Origin: Lycorma delicatula
Lineage: Eukaryota; Arthropoda; Insecta; Hemiptera; Fulgoridae
Direction of reading: 5' to 3'
Assembly: GCF_047948215.1 (NCBI RefSeq)
Contig: NC_134465.1
Coordinates: forward strand, 52,545,946-52,609,945
DNA length: 64,000 nucleotides
In this document: positions 12,252 to 22,229 of the stretch, in pieces
How the letters are laid out: each line of letters opens with the position of its first letter
Numbering within the stretch: position 1 is the first letter of the stretch
Made by a program: the position numbers and the translations under genes
The notes under the pieces: model-generated
Seen by the model: only the letters and a program-made list of their open reading frames with translations
Database searches by the model: none
What the model was told of the DNA's origin: nothing

Positions 12252-14368
12252 TGTTAAAGTAAACATACCCTTCTCTAAAAACATCAGCTAATTTTAAAAA
12301 TGATGAATTAATTAAAATTGGGAACGGATACTTTTCAAACAATCTAGGAAAGCGTACTATAGCTTCACACTGTTCTCCAACTTTACCAGATCTCAAACCT
12401 GTAAAAAAAATAAATAACTATAACTACAAGAAATAAAAGTTCAGCAATCCTATTATAGATAATAGCTTGTACTGCTTATAAAAAAATTACCATTAATCCA
12501 TTTGCTTACTTTTTTTTTAATTCTGCTTATGGTGAATTCACATGAGCTATCTCCTTTAATAAGTATCTCTGACTTATAATTAAAAAAATGTATTAAGCCT
12601 TACTCTTCCATATTTAAACTGTCATAACACAACTGAAAAAACCGAATTTATTTCCTCTGATTCTTTATGTATGTTTTTGGTGCTGGTAATTTTTGCACAA
12701 TATTTCTGTCATGTGTACTATCTACATCATCGTCATCTTGCCAATGAAAAGTTTTGTTATAAATGTTGTGCACAAAATAAACAGTCCACAACTTTTTTTC
12801 AACACCTCTTATGAATTTGACCTTCATATTGAATTAATGTTTTTTAGTTGTGTATTTCACTAAAATCTGATCTTGCTGAAAACCAGTAACCCCATTGACT
12901 ATTAATTCACGTTCTTTTCTCAGTTGCTCCTGAAAAGTTTCAGACTCCTCTTGCAAGTCAATATCTTGTAAGCTGTCTCTCTTTTTCCTGTTTAGCCTCT
13001 GGTAACTACCGTTTAGATAATACTTCAGAGGATGAATGAGGATGATATGTATGAGTGTAAATGAAGTGTAGTCTTGTACATTCTCAGTTCGACCATTTCT
13101 GAGATGTGTGGTTAATTGAAACCCAACCACCAAAGAACACCGGTATCCACAATCTAGTATTCAAATCCGTGTAAAAATAACTGGCTTTACTAGGACTTGA
13201 ACGCTGTAACTCTCGACTTCCAAATCAGCTGATTTGGGAAGACTAACCACTAGACCAACCCGGTGGGTTTTATTCCAACCCTACAGCTGTGTAACTTGAC
13301 AAAAAAAGGGGGTGAGAAGGAATTCGTAAAACTAAGCATTCAGACTACTATTGTAAGGAATTCTATGCAGACAGATTATTAACAGAAGTTTAGGCATTCT
13401 AATCAAACTTCAATGAAAACTACAAGCAGATTAGTGGAAGTTCACAGAACACTATTTCATTGTTATTTATTTATGTATGACCAAAATTTATACAGAAATT
13501 ACCATGAGATTGGAAAATGTGATAAAAGTTTTAATGGATAAAGCTAATATACTTTCAAGAATGCCTTCTCCCCAATCAAAAGGTTATAGAGCTGAAGGGT
13601 TGGGATAAGATTTAAGTTTAACTTTCAATTCATTGTATCCTGAGTACTTGCGCAACTCCAGAAAAAATTTGTCACATGTTACAACTATCTGTCCAATCAA
13701 ATTAGGGCAACAGTAAAATAGTCAAGGAAGTGGGGTCAGATTTGTGTTACTAAACTGCTGTAAGGTTTAAAAAATATTCTTCAGTATAATAATACATTTT
13801 TGATCTTCAAACCACAAATGTTGATAGCACACCTATAATAACAGACTTAACCTACAATACTTTCTAGGGGAAATTTCAGTTATATTGGGCGGTAATTTAT
13901 TTATTTTTGGTGTAATAAAAATATTTTACTTAAAAGTAAAGTCCTGTTAAAAATAAAATTATCAACAAACAGTAATAACAGACTTCATCCTGTAATAATA
14001 CCCGGCATAAATACAAAGAAAAATAGGACAGTACAAGTTTACGGAACGAGATGACATAATGTAACATACTAGCTCGTGGATACCGGTTTTCTTTGGTGGT
14101 TGGGTTTCAATTAAAACACAGATCTCATTAATGGTCGACATGAGACTGTAGAAGACTACACTTCATTTACATTCATATCCATAAAACTCATTCATAATTT
14201 TAAGTAATACCTTAGGTGGTCATAATGTAAAATTTTGGTACTTCTGTAAATATTAAATAATTTCAGAACTTCATTACCTTTATCTAATTCTGTGAGTGCC
14301 GAATTAGCGTCCTGTTCGGGTTCACCTAACCCTGCTTCACTATAAGCGTTTGCTCTAACATTAAGCAT
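3555..14368 (-). CDS. INTS7: Integrator complex subunit 7, N-terminal part (six exons, 3' end beyond the window)
   Basis: INTS7 is a scaffold subunit of the nuclear Integrator complex, which cleaves snRNA 3' ends and attenuates transcription with RNA polymerase II. The exons join as 14368-14278, 12398-12269, 9484-9361, 7654-7494, 5052-4923 and 3671-3555, all with GT/AG junctions; cumulative phases (91, 221, 345, 506, 636, 753 nt) are all compatible and give 251 codons. The protein matches the N-terminal helical-repeat region of animal INTS7, for example DANSALTELDKGLRSGK, RFPRLFEKYPFPILINS, RIFSVIHSNDPVARA and IQGLATPAHMKLQLIPILQH. The ATG is preceded by AAAATAAAA and gives the family's usual short N-terminus. 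Later exons lie off the left edge. Introns are loaded with transposon debris. A decayed partial copy is at 26.6-31.0 kb. Confidence 0.95.
3710..3880 (+). repeat. SINE 3' portion related to the copy at 7.68 kb
   Basis: Carries a B-box-like GATTTGAATCCCAATAAG and the following GGCTGGGCATTTTTCA, as in the SINE at 7684. The A-box half is missing. Confidence 0.45.
3881..4922. other. INTS7 intron 5, AT-rich
   Basis: No exon or clear repeat seen. The only structure is a short palindrome AACATGCAGATCTGCATGTT at about 4294. Confidence 0.4.
4923..5052 (-). CDS. INTS7: INTS7 exon 5
   Basis: Encodes SFALSMCNKISDMIQGLATP and then AHMKLQLIPILQHMHHD to AAM. Acceptor TTATTCAG, donor GTAATA, ending in phase 0. 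Family signature IQGLATP...LIPILQHMHHD is intact. Confidence 0.93.
5540..6690 (+). mobile_element. Ancient mariner copy
   Basis: Plus-strand, many stops. Recognisable pieces: REIVEEVGISYGLFETILTD at about 5820, VIKFIPKLL at about 5910, VYSYDIDIKAQ at about 6030 (region of the first catalytic Asp), PTHTS at about 6395 and DMSPCNIFLLQLIKKTLKG near 6475-6530 (region of the third Asp). The order is collinear with mariner transposase. It lies in INTS7 intron 4 in antisense orientation. Confidence 0.65.
6691..7493. other. INTS7 intron 4, AT-rich
   Basis: No supported feature; runs of A/T and low complexity. Confidence 0.4.
7494..7654 (-). CDS. INTS7: INTS7 exon 4
   Basis: Encodes VARALSLRTLGSMAGIIPER, then HHSIRRSLDSHDSVEVEAAI and FAAQS. 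Acceptor TTTTTTCAG, donor GTAAGT, ending in phase 2. No copy of this exon was seen in the duplicated region. Confidence 0.95.
7684..7845 (+). repeat. tRNA-derived SINE (family 2)
   Basis: Head resembles a tRNA with an A box (TGGCTGAGCAGTAGCG) and a B box (GGATTTGAATCCC). The tail continues into unrelated AT-rich sequence, and the acceptor stem pairs poorly, so it is a SINE and not a tRNA gene. A 3' piece of the same family is at 3.71 kb. Confidence 0.65.
8040..8165. repeat. TA-rich low-complexity tract
   Basis: Imperfect repeats of ATAATATATTA over about 120 bases in INTS7 intron 3. Confidence 0.7.
8290..9110 (-). pseudogene. DDE transposase relic (PPRSPDL type)
   Basis: Minus-strand remnants run from an N-terminal piece near 9110 to C-terminal LQQDSVIVHIVYNTV and PPMLPDLYPIxFFLWVYLKEKVF at about 8540-8370. 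They correspond to the family pattern LQQDxAxxH...PPRSPDLxPxxFFLWGYLKxxVF. Broken by frameshifts. It lies in INTS7 intron 3 and stops close to where the duplicated intron alignment begins. Confidence 0.65.
9361..9484 (-). CDS. INTS7: INTS7 exon 3
   Basis: Encodes NNFLRLWVLRVCQQSEKHLD to VIHSNDP. Acceptor CGCAG, donor GTAAGT; it ends in phase 0. A diverged copy is at 29417-29537. Confidence 0.95.
10130..10590 (-). pseudogene. Mariner-like transposase C-terminal relic
   Basis: Minus-strand reading gives FRWNVGSH followed by SDFHLFKKRKR and FEALDCYEKYLMLKL, in the order of a mariner third catalytic block and C-terminus. Strongly decayed; boundaries uncertain. Absent from the corresponding intron in the INTS7 copy. 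Confidence 0.4.
10596..11565 (-). mobile_element. Candidate solo LTR
   Basis: On the minus strand a 970-base segment begins TGTAACAAGACCGG and ends GCTGCGAACA (TG...CA ends). It holds a TATA box GTATAAATAC at 11260-11251 and an AATAAA at about 10833-10828 downstream of it, the order expected of U3-R-U5. No internal retroelement sequence or second LTR is seen. The flanks (CCATG, ATATG) share only three of five bases, so a target duplication is not clear. Confidence 0.4.
11251..11260 (-). promoter_or_regulatory. TATA box of the candidate LTR
   Basis: GTATAAATAC in a GC-richer context on the minus strand, about 300 bases from the LTR start. Oriented with INTS7. Confidence 0.35.
12197..12249. 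repeat. (AAT)n microsatellite
   Basis: About 17 near-perfect AAT units, ending roughly 20 bases from the INTS7 exon 2 donor. The corresponding spot in the duplicate (about 30681-30692) is an unexpanded AATAAAAAATAATG. Confidence 0.95.
12269..12398 (-). CDS. INTS7: INTS7 exon 2
   Basis: Encodes GLRSGKVGEQCEAIVRFPRL through LADVFREG, nearly identical to animal INTS7. Acceptor TTTTTTTACAG, donor GTATGT. An (AAT)n microsatellite begins only about 20 bases past the donor. A diverged copy of this exon is at 30707-30812. Confidence 0.95.
12981..13270 (-). repeat. tRNA-derived SINE (family 1), full length
   Basis: Read on the minus strand the head is CCGGGTTGGTCTAGTGGTTA (A box) followed by GTTCAAGTCCTAG (B box). 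The family-specific body (GGTGTTCTTTGGTGGTTGGG) and a purine-rich tail near 12981 follow. Other copies: 14.08, 15.91, 25.60, 37.33 and 44.59 kb. Confidence 0.85.
13271..14077. other. INTS7 intron 1, unassigned sequence
   Basis: Somewhat GC-richer stretches at 13290-13330 and 13560-13740 suggest old transposon sequence, but no family or boundary could be named. Confidence 0.3.
14078..14220 (+). repeat. SINE family 1, body only
   Basis: Starts CCGGTTTTCTTTGGTGGTTG and continues through the family body to AATACCTTAGGTGGT. It lacks the tRNA head and is inverted relative to the other copies. Confidence 0.75.
14278..14368 (-). CDS. INTS7: INTS7 exon 1 (coding start)
   Basis: Contains the start codon (14368-14366) and 30 codons plus one base, ending EQDANSALTELDK. 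The donor is GTAATG at 14277. It joins exon 2 in phase 1 to make the Gly codon of DKGLRSG, a motif conserved in the family. Confidence 0.93.
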
Positions 14369-14889
14369 TTTTATTTTAAGGTATGTGTATTTTTCTGTAA
14401 GTATATACTTTACAAAGATAGTACCGAACTAAACCTATTAATACACTACCATAACTTCTATCATAAAATTTCGACGACAATATGCGTATCGGTGTTATAA
14501 AAACGTAAAGTAAACTTACACTGAGCATGACGTCATTTTGTGCCATTTTCAGAGGGAAATCATCGGTTCTTTAAACTATCATAATAATACTGTACCGAAA
14601 TTGTTTGCTAAGATCTAAACGAAAAGTTTTTCATAACCAGAATTACGTGTAGATATAATTTAAGTAAGTATCAACTCTTTTCAAGTACAATAAATTTCAC
14701 TCATAACCTCAATTATTAAAAAGATTTCGATATATTACTTAAAGCCAAAAATCAATAACTACTATAAAATTCTGTTTTAAATCACTCATTGCTGTGAAAA
14801 ATAACTTTGACATAAATGTTAAAAATAAAAGCTAGTATATTTATCTTAACATTTTTATAATCCTTTGTGAAACATAAAGAGATTAAAGA

Positions 14890-15067
14890 TCAACCTTTTG
14901 TCCCAGAATTACCCTTCCACAAAAATGATTTTTTTTAATTTATTGCATATTTTTTAACAAAAAAAAATGTAATGTTTTCATAGGCATAATAGTAATGCAA
15001 TGACAAAAAAAATGCTTTGGGTGTTAAAAAATATTGGTTTCTTGAATACTTCAAAACTTTTAGTAAT

Positions 15068-15120
<53 letters not shown>

Positions 15121-15690
15121 GAATATACTGTTTGTTCCGTTTGTGTACCTATACCATTCATCCGATTGCAATGAAACTTTGGTAAGTTGTGTGCTTGCTC
15201 GCAAAGCTTTCTGAGTTAGTTAAGACCACCTGTGGTCAAGATATTTCAAAAAATTATATTTATGCTCCGATTTGGCTCATTCAGAATATGGGTTACTTAC
15301 ATGGAAAGAAATACGACTGCAAAGCGGGGCCATTTTTTGCAGACGTATTTCTTTCCATATAAGTAATACATATTCTAAATGAGCCAAACTAATTCAGAAA
15401 GCTTTGCGGGCAAGCACACAACTTACCAAACTTTCATTGCAATCGGATGAATGGTATATGAACACAAACGGAACAAACAGTATATTCATTTATAAATAAG
15501 GTTATTACTAAAAGTTTTGAAGAATTCAAGAAACCAATACTTTTTAACACCCAAAGTATTTTATTTTTGTCATTGCACTACTATTATGCCTATGAGACAT
15601 TCATTTTTTTTTTTTTTTGTTAAAAAATATGCAATAAATAAAAAAAAATAATTTTTGTGGATGGGTAATTCTGGGGCAAAAGGTTTTTTA
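14890..15690. mobile_element. Large foldback element
   Basis: Two arms of nearly 400 bases are inverted copies with a short GC-richer centre near 15305-15345. Matching pairs include CAAAGCTTTCTGAGTTAG with CTAATTCAGAAAGCTTTG, TTCCATGTAAGT-type sequence on both sides of the centre, and GTAATTCTGGGGCAAAAGG (15667) with the complement of 14894. The left arm carries an expanded (AT)n block absent from the right arm. No ORF. Confidence 0.85.
15070..15117. repeat. (AT)n microsatellite
   Basis: About 24 AT units within the left arm of the foldback. Confidence 0.95.
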
Positions 15691-15910
15691 AAAAAGATAA
15701 GCATGCATGCACGTATGGAACTTAATATAAAGTGGGGTTATTTGCAAAATTTTGAGAAAATTGACCCCCAATAAACCCCCTCATCACCTGGAGATATTGA
15801 CCAAAATTTTTCCCATACATACAAGTCTTGTACAAAATTTCATCAAAATTTGTTTATCTAATCAAAAGTTATTAAGCTTCAAACATGCCAACTCTTCTCT
15901 GTATGTACCT

Positions 15911-16180
15911 TTTCCTTCTTGTTTAGCTTCCAGGAATCACAGTCGGGTATTATTTCACAGGATGATATGTATAAGTGTAGTCTTGTACAGTCTCAGGTCA
16001 AACATTTCTGAGATGAGTGGTTAATTGAAACCCAACTACCAAAGAACACCGGTATCCATGATCTAGTATTCAAATCCGTATAAAAGTAACTGCCTTTACT
16101 AGGATTTGAATGTTGGAACTCTCGACTACGAAATCAGCTGATTTGTGATATGTTTACCGCTAGATCAAACCATTGGGTTT
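15911..16180 (-). repeat. tRNA-derived SINE (family 1)
   Basis: Minus-strand copy with body TGGTAGTTGGGTTTCAATTA and a degenerate head (B box near 16105, A box near 16160). Confidence 0.8.
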
Positions 16181-17344
16181 GTTTGTATGTACCTATGTAT
16201 GAACATAGGTACATACAATTTTTTTTTTTTAATTTTGGAATCCCTGGGTCATGGAATTTAAAGAAATGAAAAAACCTATACCCAATTTTTTGACTGTACC
16301 ATACTTTCCTTTTTGCATTATAGCTCTAGGGCTATGATGCCAGAAAGGTAAAAAATACTGGGGCTTATATTATGTTGTTTGCAATATATTGGATAGAAAA
16401 ACTTACAGGATAAGGCAAATATTTGTAATCTGGACCAATTTGTTTTCAAATTCTGCTACTTATAATGATAGTTTAAATTAAATTACATTTCACACTCAGC
16501 ATTCTGCTGCTAATAATGTATTGGCCATCCTTTGTAAAATATTATGACAGAGTTTTTACTAGATTTTATTAGAGATAATAAAAAATGTTATATAATTTAA
16601 ATAGATAAGTAAAATGGTTACATAATTTTTAATAGGGAATAGATAGGTTCAATGATTTTATTAATTTTGTTGTTACAGTAGTAGAGAGGGGTTGTTAAGT
16701 TTTGAATGCTTTGGTGTAATAGTATAGCATTCAGAATGATTCCTACATTTTTTTATTTGTATTCTATTGCTATTTTTTTAAGTTTTATGATGTGAAACAT
16801 GTTATGTTGATTACCATAGTTAAGGTTTAAATTTTATTATTTAAACACCTTTGATTCACTGTCCTGTTTGCTGTTACAGATATACAGTATAAGTAAATCA
16901 CATTTAAGGGATTCATCAAAGCATGTCATCCCTTGCTCACAACAGAACAAACCAAATAAGCTTGTTTCTCAGATTACACTGAATATAGTCTATGCCTAGA
17001 GCATACTTCGTCACATCATTGATGTATGTATGAAACCAAAGGATGAAAAATATTTAATCATGAGGGATTCAAGATACTACTGTTCTAACATTAATTTTAT
17101 TTCTAGTGCTCTGACATGGAGCTTATTAATTTTTTCCAGCCGGTTTTTCAATTAACAAAGAATATTTCTAGTACTTAATTTTAGCATATATATTAAAATA
17201 AATTAATATATATTTTTTTTCTTAGACTATGGAAACCATTCTCTCTAGTAAAACTGTTGTTTAAAGTACAGAGAGTATGCAAAAAGAAGTGGATTGTTTC
17301 TAACAATAAAGTGATTGGCCAAAGTAAATCATATATTGCATATA
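16181..17344. other. AT-rich intergenic sequence
   Basis: No gene, clear repeat boundary or conserved ORF recognised upstream of the INTS7 start region. Confidence 0.4.
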
Positions 17345-18641
17345 CGAGGTGGTACACAAAAGTTCGGGGAATTTTACGGTAAAAATAAAATAGTTTACCA
17401 TAACTTATAATTTCCACTGTCTCCTTCAAAGTAATCCCCTTGGACATTGATACAGTGTTCCCAGCGTTTTTCCCATGATTCCATGCATCCCTGGAATTCT
17501 GCCGATGTAAGTGTTCGAAGCACGTTCTGTGTTTCTTCCTGAATCTCCTCAATTGTGTTAAAACGACGGCCTTTCAATTGAAATTTTATTTTCGTAAAAA
17601 AAAAAAGTCGCACGGGGCAAGGTCAGGCGAATAGGATCGATGGGGAATCACTACCGCCTTTTTGGAACCCAAAAAATTCCGAACGGCTAGCGATGTGTGC
17701 GCGGGCGCGTTGTCATGGTGCAGAACCCAGCTGTTGTTAACCCACAGATCTCAACGTTTGCGCCTAATGCTTTGACGTAACCGCTTCAAAACTTCACAAT
17801 AGAACATCCCATTGACAGTTTGACCAAGAGAAACAAATTCCTTATGGATAATGCCTTTGATGTCGAAAAAAACAATCATCATGGACCTCACGTTGCTGCG
17901 AACTTGGCGTGCTTTTTTTGGCCGCGGTGAACTTGGCGACGACTGCTGCTTAGTTTCAGGGTCATACCCATACACCCATGTCTCATCACCGATTATGATG
18001 TTGGAGATGAAGGTAAGGTCATCTCTTGCTGAATTTTTCAATTCACTACAGACAGCTACCCGATTTTGTTTCTGATCGCTGTTCAACAGTTCCGGCACGA
18101 ATTTTGCAGCAATGCGTCTCATGTTCAAATTGTCCGACAAGATGCGTTGCACGGACCCATATGGCATTTGTACGAATGCACAAACATCATGAATTGTTTG
18201 GCTACCATCTACAACAACAGCCTCTCGCACTTTCGCGATGTTTTCCGGTGTTGCGCTTGTTGATGTTCTTACTGAACGCTCATCGTCATCGACTGTCGTT
18301 CGTCCATCTTTGAATCGTTTGTACCAGAAAAAAGTTTTACTTTTACTCATAGCATTGTCACCAAATGCTTTCACAAGCATGCGATGGGTTTCTGCACCAG
18401 TTTTTAAGCATGAAGCAAAGTTTTATGTAGGTTCTTTGCTCTTCAAAATCTGCCATTTAGAACTTCGTCGAAGCTGTAAAACACAACCGCACAAAAGTCA
18501 ACAATTCAGCCAATTACCGTCACAGTGGTTGGAACACTGATTCACAAAGAGTACTGTTAGCCACATCTAGCGGCAGTAGGTGGTACCAGCAATGGTTCGC
18601 GCGCGAAATACAAATTCCCCGAACTTTTGGGTAGCACCTCG
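17345..18641 (-). mobile_element. Mariner element, nearly intact
   Basis: 1297 bases flanked by TA, with inverted ends CGAGGTGGTACACAAAAGTT and CGAGGTGCTACCCAAAAGTT. The GC content is clearly above the flanks. The minus-strand transposase has an N-terminal start at about 18457 (MADFEEQRTYIKL), a one-base frameshift near 18400, then an open stretch 18380-17751 with GDETWVYGYDPETK (first Asp). A TGA at 17750-17748 interrupts, then HHDNAPAH and YSPDLAPCDFF follow with 34 residues between the aspartates, the mariner D34D spacing. Two lesions only, so it is a young copy. Confidence 0.93.
17751..18380 (-). pseudogene. Mariner transposase, largest open segment
   Basis: 209 residues from MLVKAFGDNAMSKSKTFFW to LRQSIRRKR, covering the second HTH and the first catalytic Asp. 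The terminating TGA replaces what is normally an arginine-type codon; the frame continues immediately into WVNNSWVLHHDNAPAH. Confidence 0.9.
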
Positions 18642-18992
18642 TATAATTCATCTGGTTGTTTATTAGTTATTTGCCACTTTGTCACCAATCTGTTGTCTTT
18701 CCTACGACAGAGAGTAATGACTGGTATTGATAGTCTGATCGACAATTCAATTTTTCAATTTAAAAGGTTTTAATGATGCCAAATCCTTTGTGTTATGTAA
18801 CATTTATAGGTCCATGGTAGTAAGAGAAGGAAGGTAAGGCAGTGGTGCTATGAGTTTTAATGTTATTTTAGCTGTTTGTTTATCTTTTTAGTTTTTTTTA
18901 ATCATGTAGTTTTTGTTGTCTATCATTCATTTTTTTTTATTTTACTCCGGGCACTGATAACGGGCAAGCGTTTTCCACCCCACCGCCCAAAA

Positions 18993-19256
18993 ATGAATTT
19001 AAAGAAAAGATATGCAGATCTTAATGACGTGGACAGTAAAAGGTGTGAAGTCTGGAACAATCATCCAGTACAGGGATTCTATAAAGCAATTTTAAGATTG
19101 AGGTGTGCTATTCAGAACCTGCAATTTGGGATGTTATCGTTAACAATCCTCCTTATGGTTTTAACTTTTGTACTCTACATTTTTCTTCGTATCTATAGGA
19201 GGCAGCTTGACTGGCCAAAATTTTCAGATAACAAATCTTTATCAATTTTGTATTAA
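18993..19256 (+). CDS. Unrecognised 87-residue protein with one membrane span
   Basis: ATG in a good context (CCCAAAAATG) opens an 87-codon frame. The first half is polar and charged (MNLKKRYADLNDVDSKRCEV). Residues about 47-65 form one strongly hydrophobic helix (LSLTILLMVLTFVLYIF), followed by RIYRR (basic, likely cytoplasmic side) and a short tail ending SLSILY. An AATAAA lies 43 bases past the stop at 19299-19304. A donor-like AAG|GTAAGG at about 18833 and an acceptor-like TCTTTTTAG at 18891 could make a small upstream intron. It lies between the mariner and the Tigger element on the strand opposite to INTS7 and AMDHD2. I do not recognise the family; it could be a real small gene, a last exon, or a chance ORF. 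Confidence 0.4.
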   Translation: MNLKKRYADLNDVDSKRCEVWNNHPVQGFYKAILRLRCAIQNLQFGMLSLTILLMVLTFVLYIFLRIYRRQLDWPKFSDNKSLSILY

Positions 19257-19304
19257 AAAACTTAATTGCTAACATAAATTGTGGTTATTAAACAACAGAA
19301 TAAA

Positions 19305-20322
19305 AATAGAGTAGGGCTGTTTAAATGAATTTTTTTAATGCCTTAAAAACCGTTTTGTTAACCAATAGTACAGTTAGAAGTAAAAGATATAAAAATTTAC
19401 AATAATTGCTACTTGTAGTAACTCACCCAAAATGGTTTTGTGGTATTCTTAAAAAAAAATTATATATATATATACACACACACAGGTAAACAAGTTTTAA
19501 AGTTTATTCTTCTGAAAAAACTATTCAAAAAGGGATAGAACTTTTGATTTTTTCTATCAACAGGCTACATTTCTAGAATAACATAGAAAGTTTAAGTTTA
19601 ATGATACCTGATCGATCTCACACTTGCTAGCATCAGTCACTTTTCTGCACACTTTTTTCCTGTAAATTTATTTTTATTCCCCTTCAATCACAATTTTTGT
19701 ACATGTGTTGTAATTCTAGACAATACATCACAAAGAAAATCTCTTTTTGATTTATTAATACATGTAGAATTTTTACAATTCTACGTACATTGTGTTATGT
19801 ATATATTATAGTGTCCATATAACTATATCAAAATTAGAATCTAAAATTTAATGAAACTTTTTAAATAAAATGCAAGATAAATTAAAAAGTTATTCTACTA
19901 AAATATTTTATATTTCAAGAGTTAGTATTTAAAGTAAATACAAACTGTAGTTGTGATTGCACTATTAAACTTTATATATTACACATATACGATTAAAAAA
20001 ATGCTCTCTATTTATTGACAGGTAGGTACAAAAATTTTATTGAGGTTAAAGATGTATAGAGGGTTCTGAATGCCAAGATTGACAGAATTTAAGAAAATTA
20101 TTTGTTCAATGTAACTATAACATGAAATCCATTAAAAAATAATAACAACTCTGCTTTTTTTATAATTAAATTTTATATTTAATACACTTTGCTATACTCT
20201 ATTTTTATTTTGAAAGTTTCTTTAAAAAAATGTCCCTAATTGATGAGTTGATGTTGTGAAGTTCATATTTCCTGTATGAGTTAATGTAAGTAAATACATT
20301 ATAATACAAGTTATAAACATTA
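19305..20322. other. AT-rich intergenic sequence
   Basis: Contains short TA/CA repeats at 19459-19485; nothing else supported. Confidence 0.4.
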
Positions 20323-21508
20323 CAGACAATGCTTGATTTAATGGACCAAACTTAATGGACTAGTTTTATACAAATAAAACAGCTTATAAATTTCATCAAA
20401 TATTCAGAACTTAATTTTCATATAAAACAATTTTTCATTTTACACACAATTTAGAAAAATATTCATTTCAGATGAAGTGATGCATTAACTAATATGTATA
20501 ATAATTAACCTATTTCATGTTGGTGTCACTGCAAACTGCCCATGCTATTTCATCGATGCCATGCCCATGATATACAGACTGTCAAATGCTTTTAGAGTAA
20601 TGTCCATGTCCATCATTTTAATTTATTGTTTAGCATTAATTTGTTTTAGGTTTTTATTAGAATTCTGATTGTAATTTAGGAGCTAGTTTCTTATACTGAA
20701 TTAAAAATTTAGTTTGCTGAAATTAGAATTTTTTTTTTAAATTTATTTTATTTTGTTAAGTTGCTTCTTAGATCTCAGCCTAATTGGTAAAATGTCTACT
20801 AATAATTCTAATGGTATGGGTGTCAAAAGGAAACATGTTAATTTGTCCATCAGACAGACACTGCAGTTGCTAAGAAAATTAGAGAATAGAACTAGTGTTT
20901 CTAGTTTATGCATAGAATATGGAATTAAAAAGCAAACTTTTAGATATTAAAAAATCAAAAGAAAAGCTCGTTAAATTTTCATCAACTTTTTCTTCCAGAA
21001 ATTCAAAAACTAACAAAAGCGCATGAAACTTATAACTAATCAACATTTAGAAGATAGTGTTTTTAAATGGTTTATGAACACAGCTCAAAAAAAAATGTAA
21101 AAAAATTTACATCTCATTTAGGGATGCAAAAATCTTAGAAACAAACTTTCTGGGTTTGTTTTTAGTTTCTTCCAAAAATTTTTTATGGTATAATTAGAGA
21201 ATTATAATTTTTGTGTATTTGTGGAAATTATAGTATTATTAATGAGATTTGGTGGTGTTTAAGTATATTTATGTGAATAAAACAAATTGTACATTTTTTT
21301 TTTATTACTATCGTCTTAAACTTTAGTTTTTAAGTTATTGTAGACTGTACTTTATGTTAAAAGCTCTTAGTCTACAATCTGACCAAACCCTTTCTTAAGC
21401 AGTAGAACTGCTCAACTCGATGTAATTTCTGATTTAACACTTTCACAACAACGGACATTGGCATCCACCAATTAGTCCAAAAAAGTCCATTAAACCGAGC
21501 ATTGACTG
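20323..21508 (+). mobile_element. Tigger/pogo-like element with internal deletion
   Basis: TA-flanked ends CAGACAATGCTTGATTTAAT and (inverted) CAGTCAATGCTCGGTTTAAT. It encodes the N-terminal CENP-B-type HTH (GVKRKHVNLSIRQTLQLLRK, SLCIEYGIKKQTFRY at 20817-20948), followed by stops and a faint HLEDSVFKWF. The DDE catalytic domain is missing, so it is a 1.2-kb deletion derivative. Confidence 0.8.
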
Positions 21509-21991
21509 TATTTAAATGTTACATTGTATTCATAAAAATAATACAAATATATTAATAATTAATTACGTTTTTTTTTCACAATAGGTACTTAAATAAAAAT
21601 GAGGTGCTAGATTTTTTGGGCCGATTATATAAGAGCAATAAATTCTGGGAAGCTTCTGTGAGAGTCGCTTAACTTTTAGGACTCTGAAATTTAGTGTTAT
21701 AGAAAAATGTAAGTTGTTTGGGCTAAAAGTTTGAATGAAGAGCTTTTTAACACATTTGGGGAAAAATGAATTACAGCAAATATTCTCACTAGAAACAGAA
21801 CTAAGTAGATAGAGTGCGTAATGTATATAATTAAAAATTATGTGAAGATAAGCTTAGATTTAAAAATTAGCACAGAGCAGAAAGAAGTAAAAGAATACAT
21901 TATACCTGTCAAGTGAATAATTATTTTAAAAAAATTGCTATTCTGCAATATACAATTATATTGTTCTTCTGAAATATATTCTTTTTTTGCA

Positions 21992-22118
21992 GCCTCTGAT
22001 AAGACTATTATATTCTGATAATACTTTAGAATTTGAAAACAATGATGCTGATGAAGAGATTGAGATATGCAGTGTCTTTAATCAGCGAATGGATTATCAG
22101 GGGTACTCTAGTAATAAT
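21992..22118 (+). CDS. Possible exon, no recognised family
   Basis: Follows a strong polypyrimidine tract and acceptor (TTCTTTTTTTGCAG) and stays open through LIRLLYSDNTLEFENNDADE, EIEICSVFNQRMDYQGYSS to a weak donor (GTAATT). The acidic composition is unlike the surrounding AT-rich noise. No partner exon was identified. Confidence 0.2.
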
Positions 22119-22229
22119 GTAATTTTACATAAATGTTTTTTATTTCGTTATATTGAAAATCAAATTATGTGTACAAGAATATTTCAAAATTGCATACAAT
22201 TAAATATTTTGAGTCAGGTGTTCTAAGAT

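Noticed and set aside
12096..12396. Poly-Leu and poly-Ile ORFs
   Set aside because: They read through the (AAT)n repeat; only the INTS7 exon 2 portion is real.
18026..18540. Plus-strand ORFs opposite the 17.3-18.6 kb mariner
   Set aside because: Antisense shadows of the transposase.
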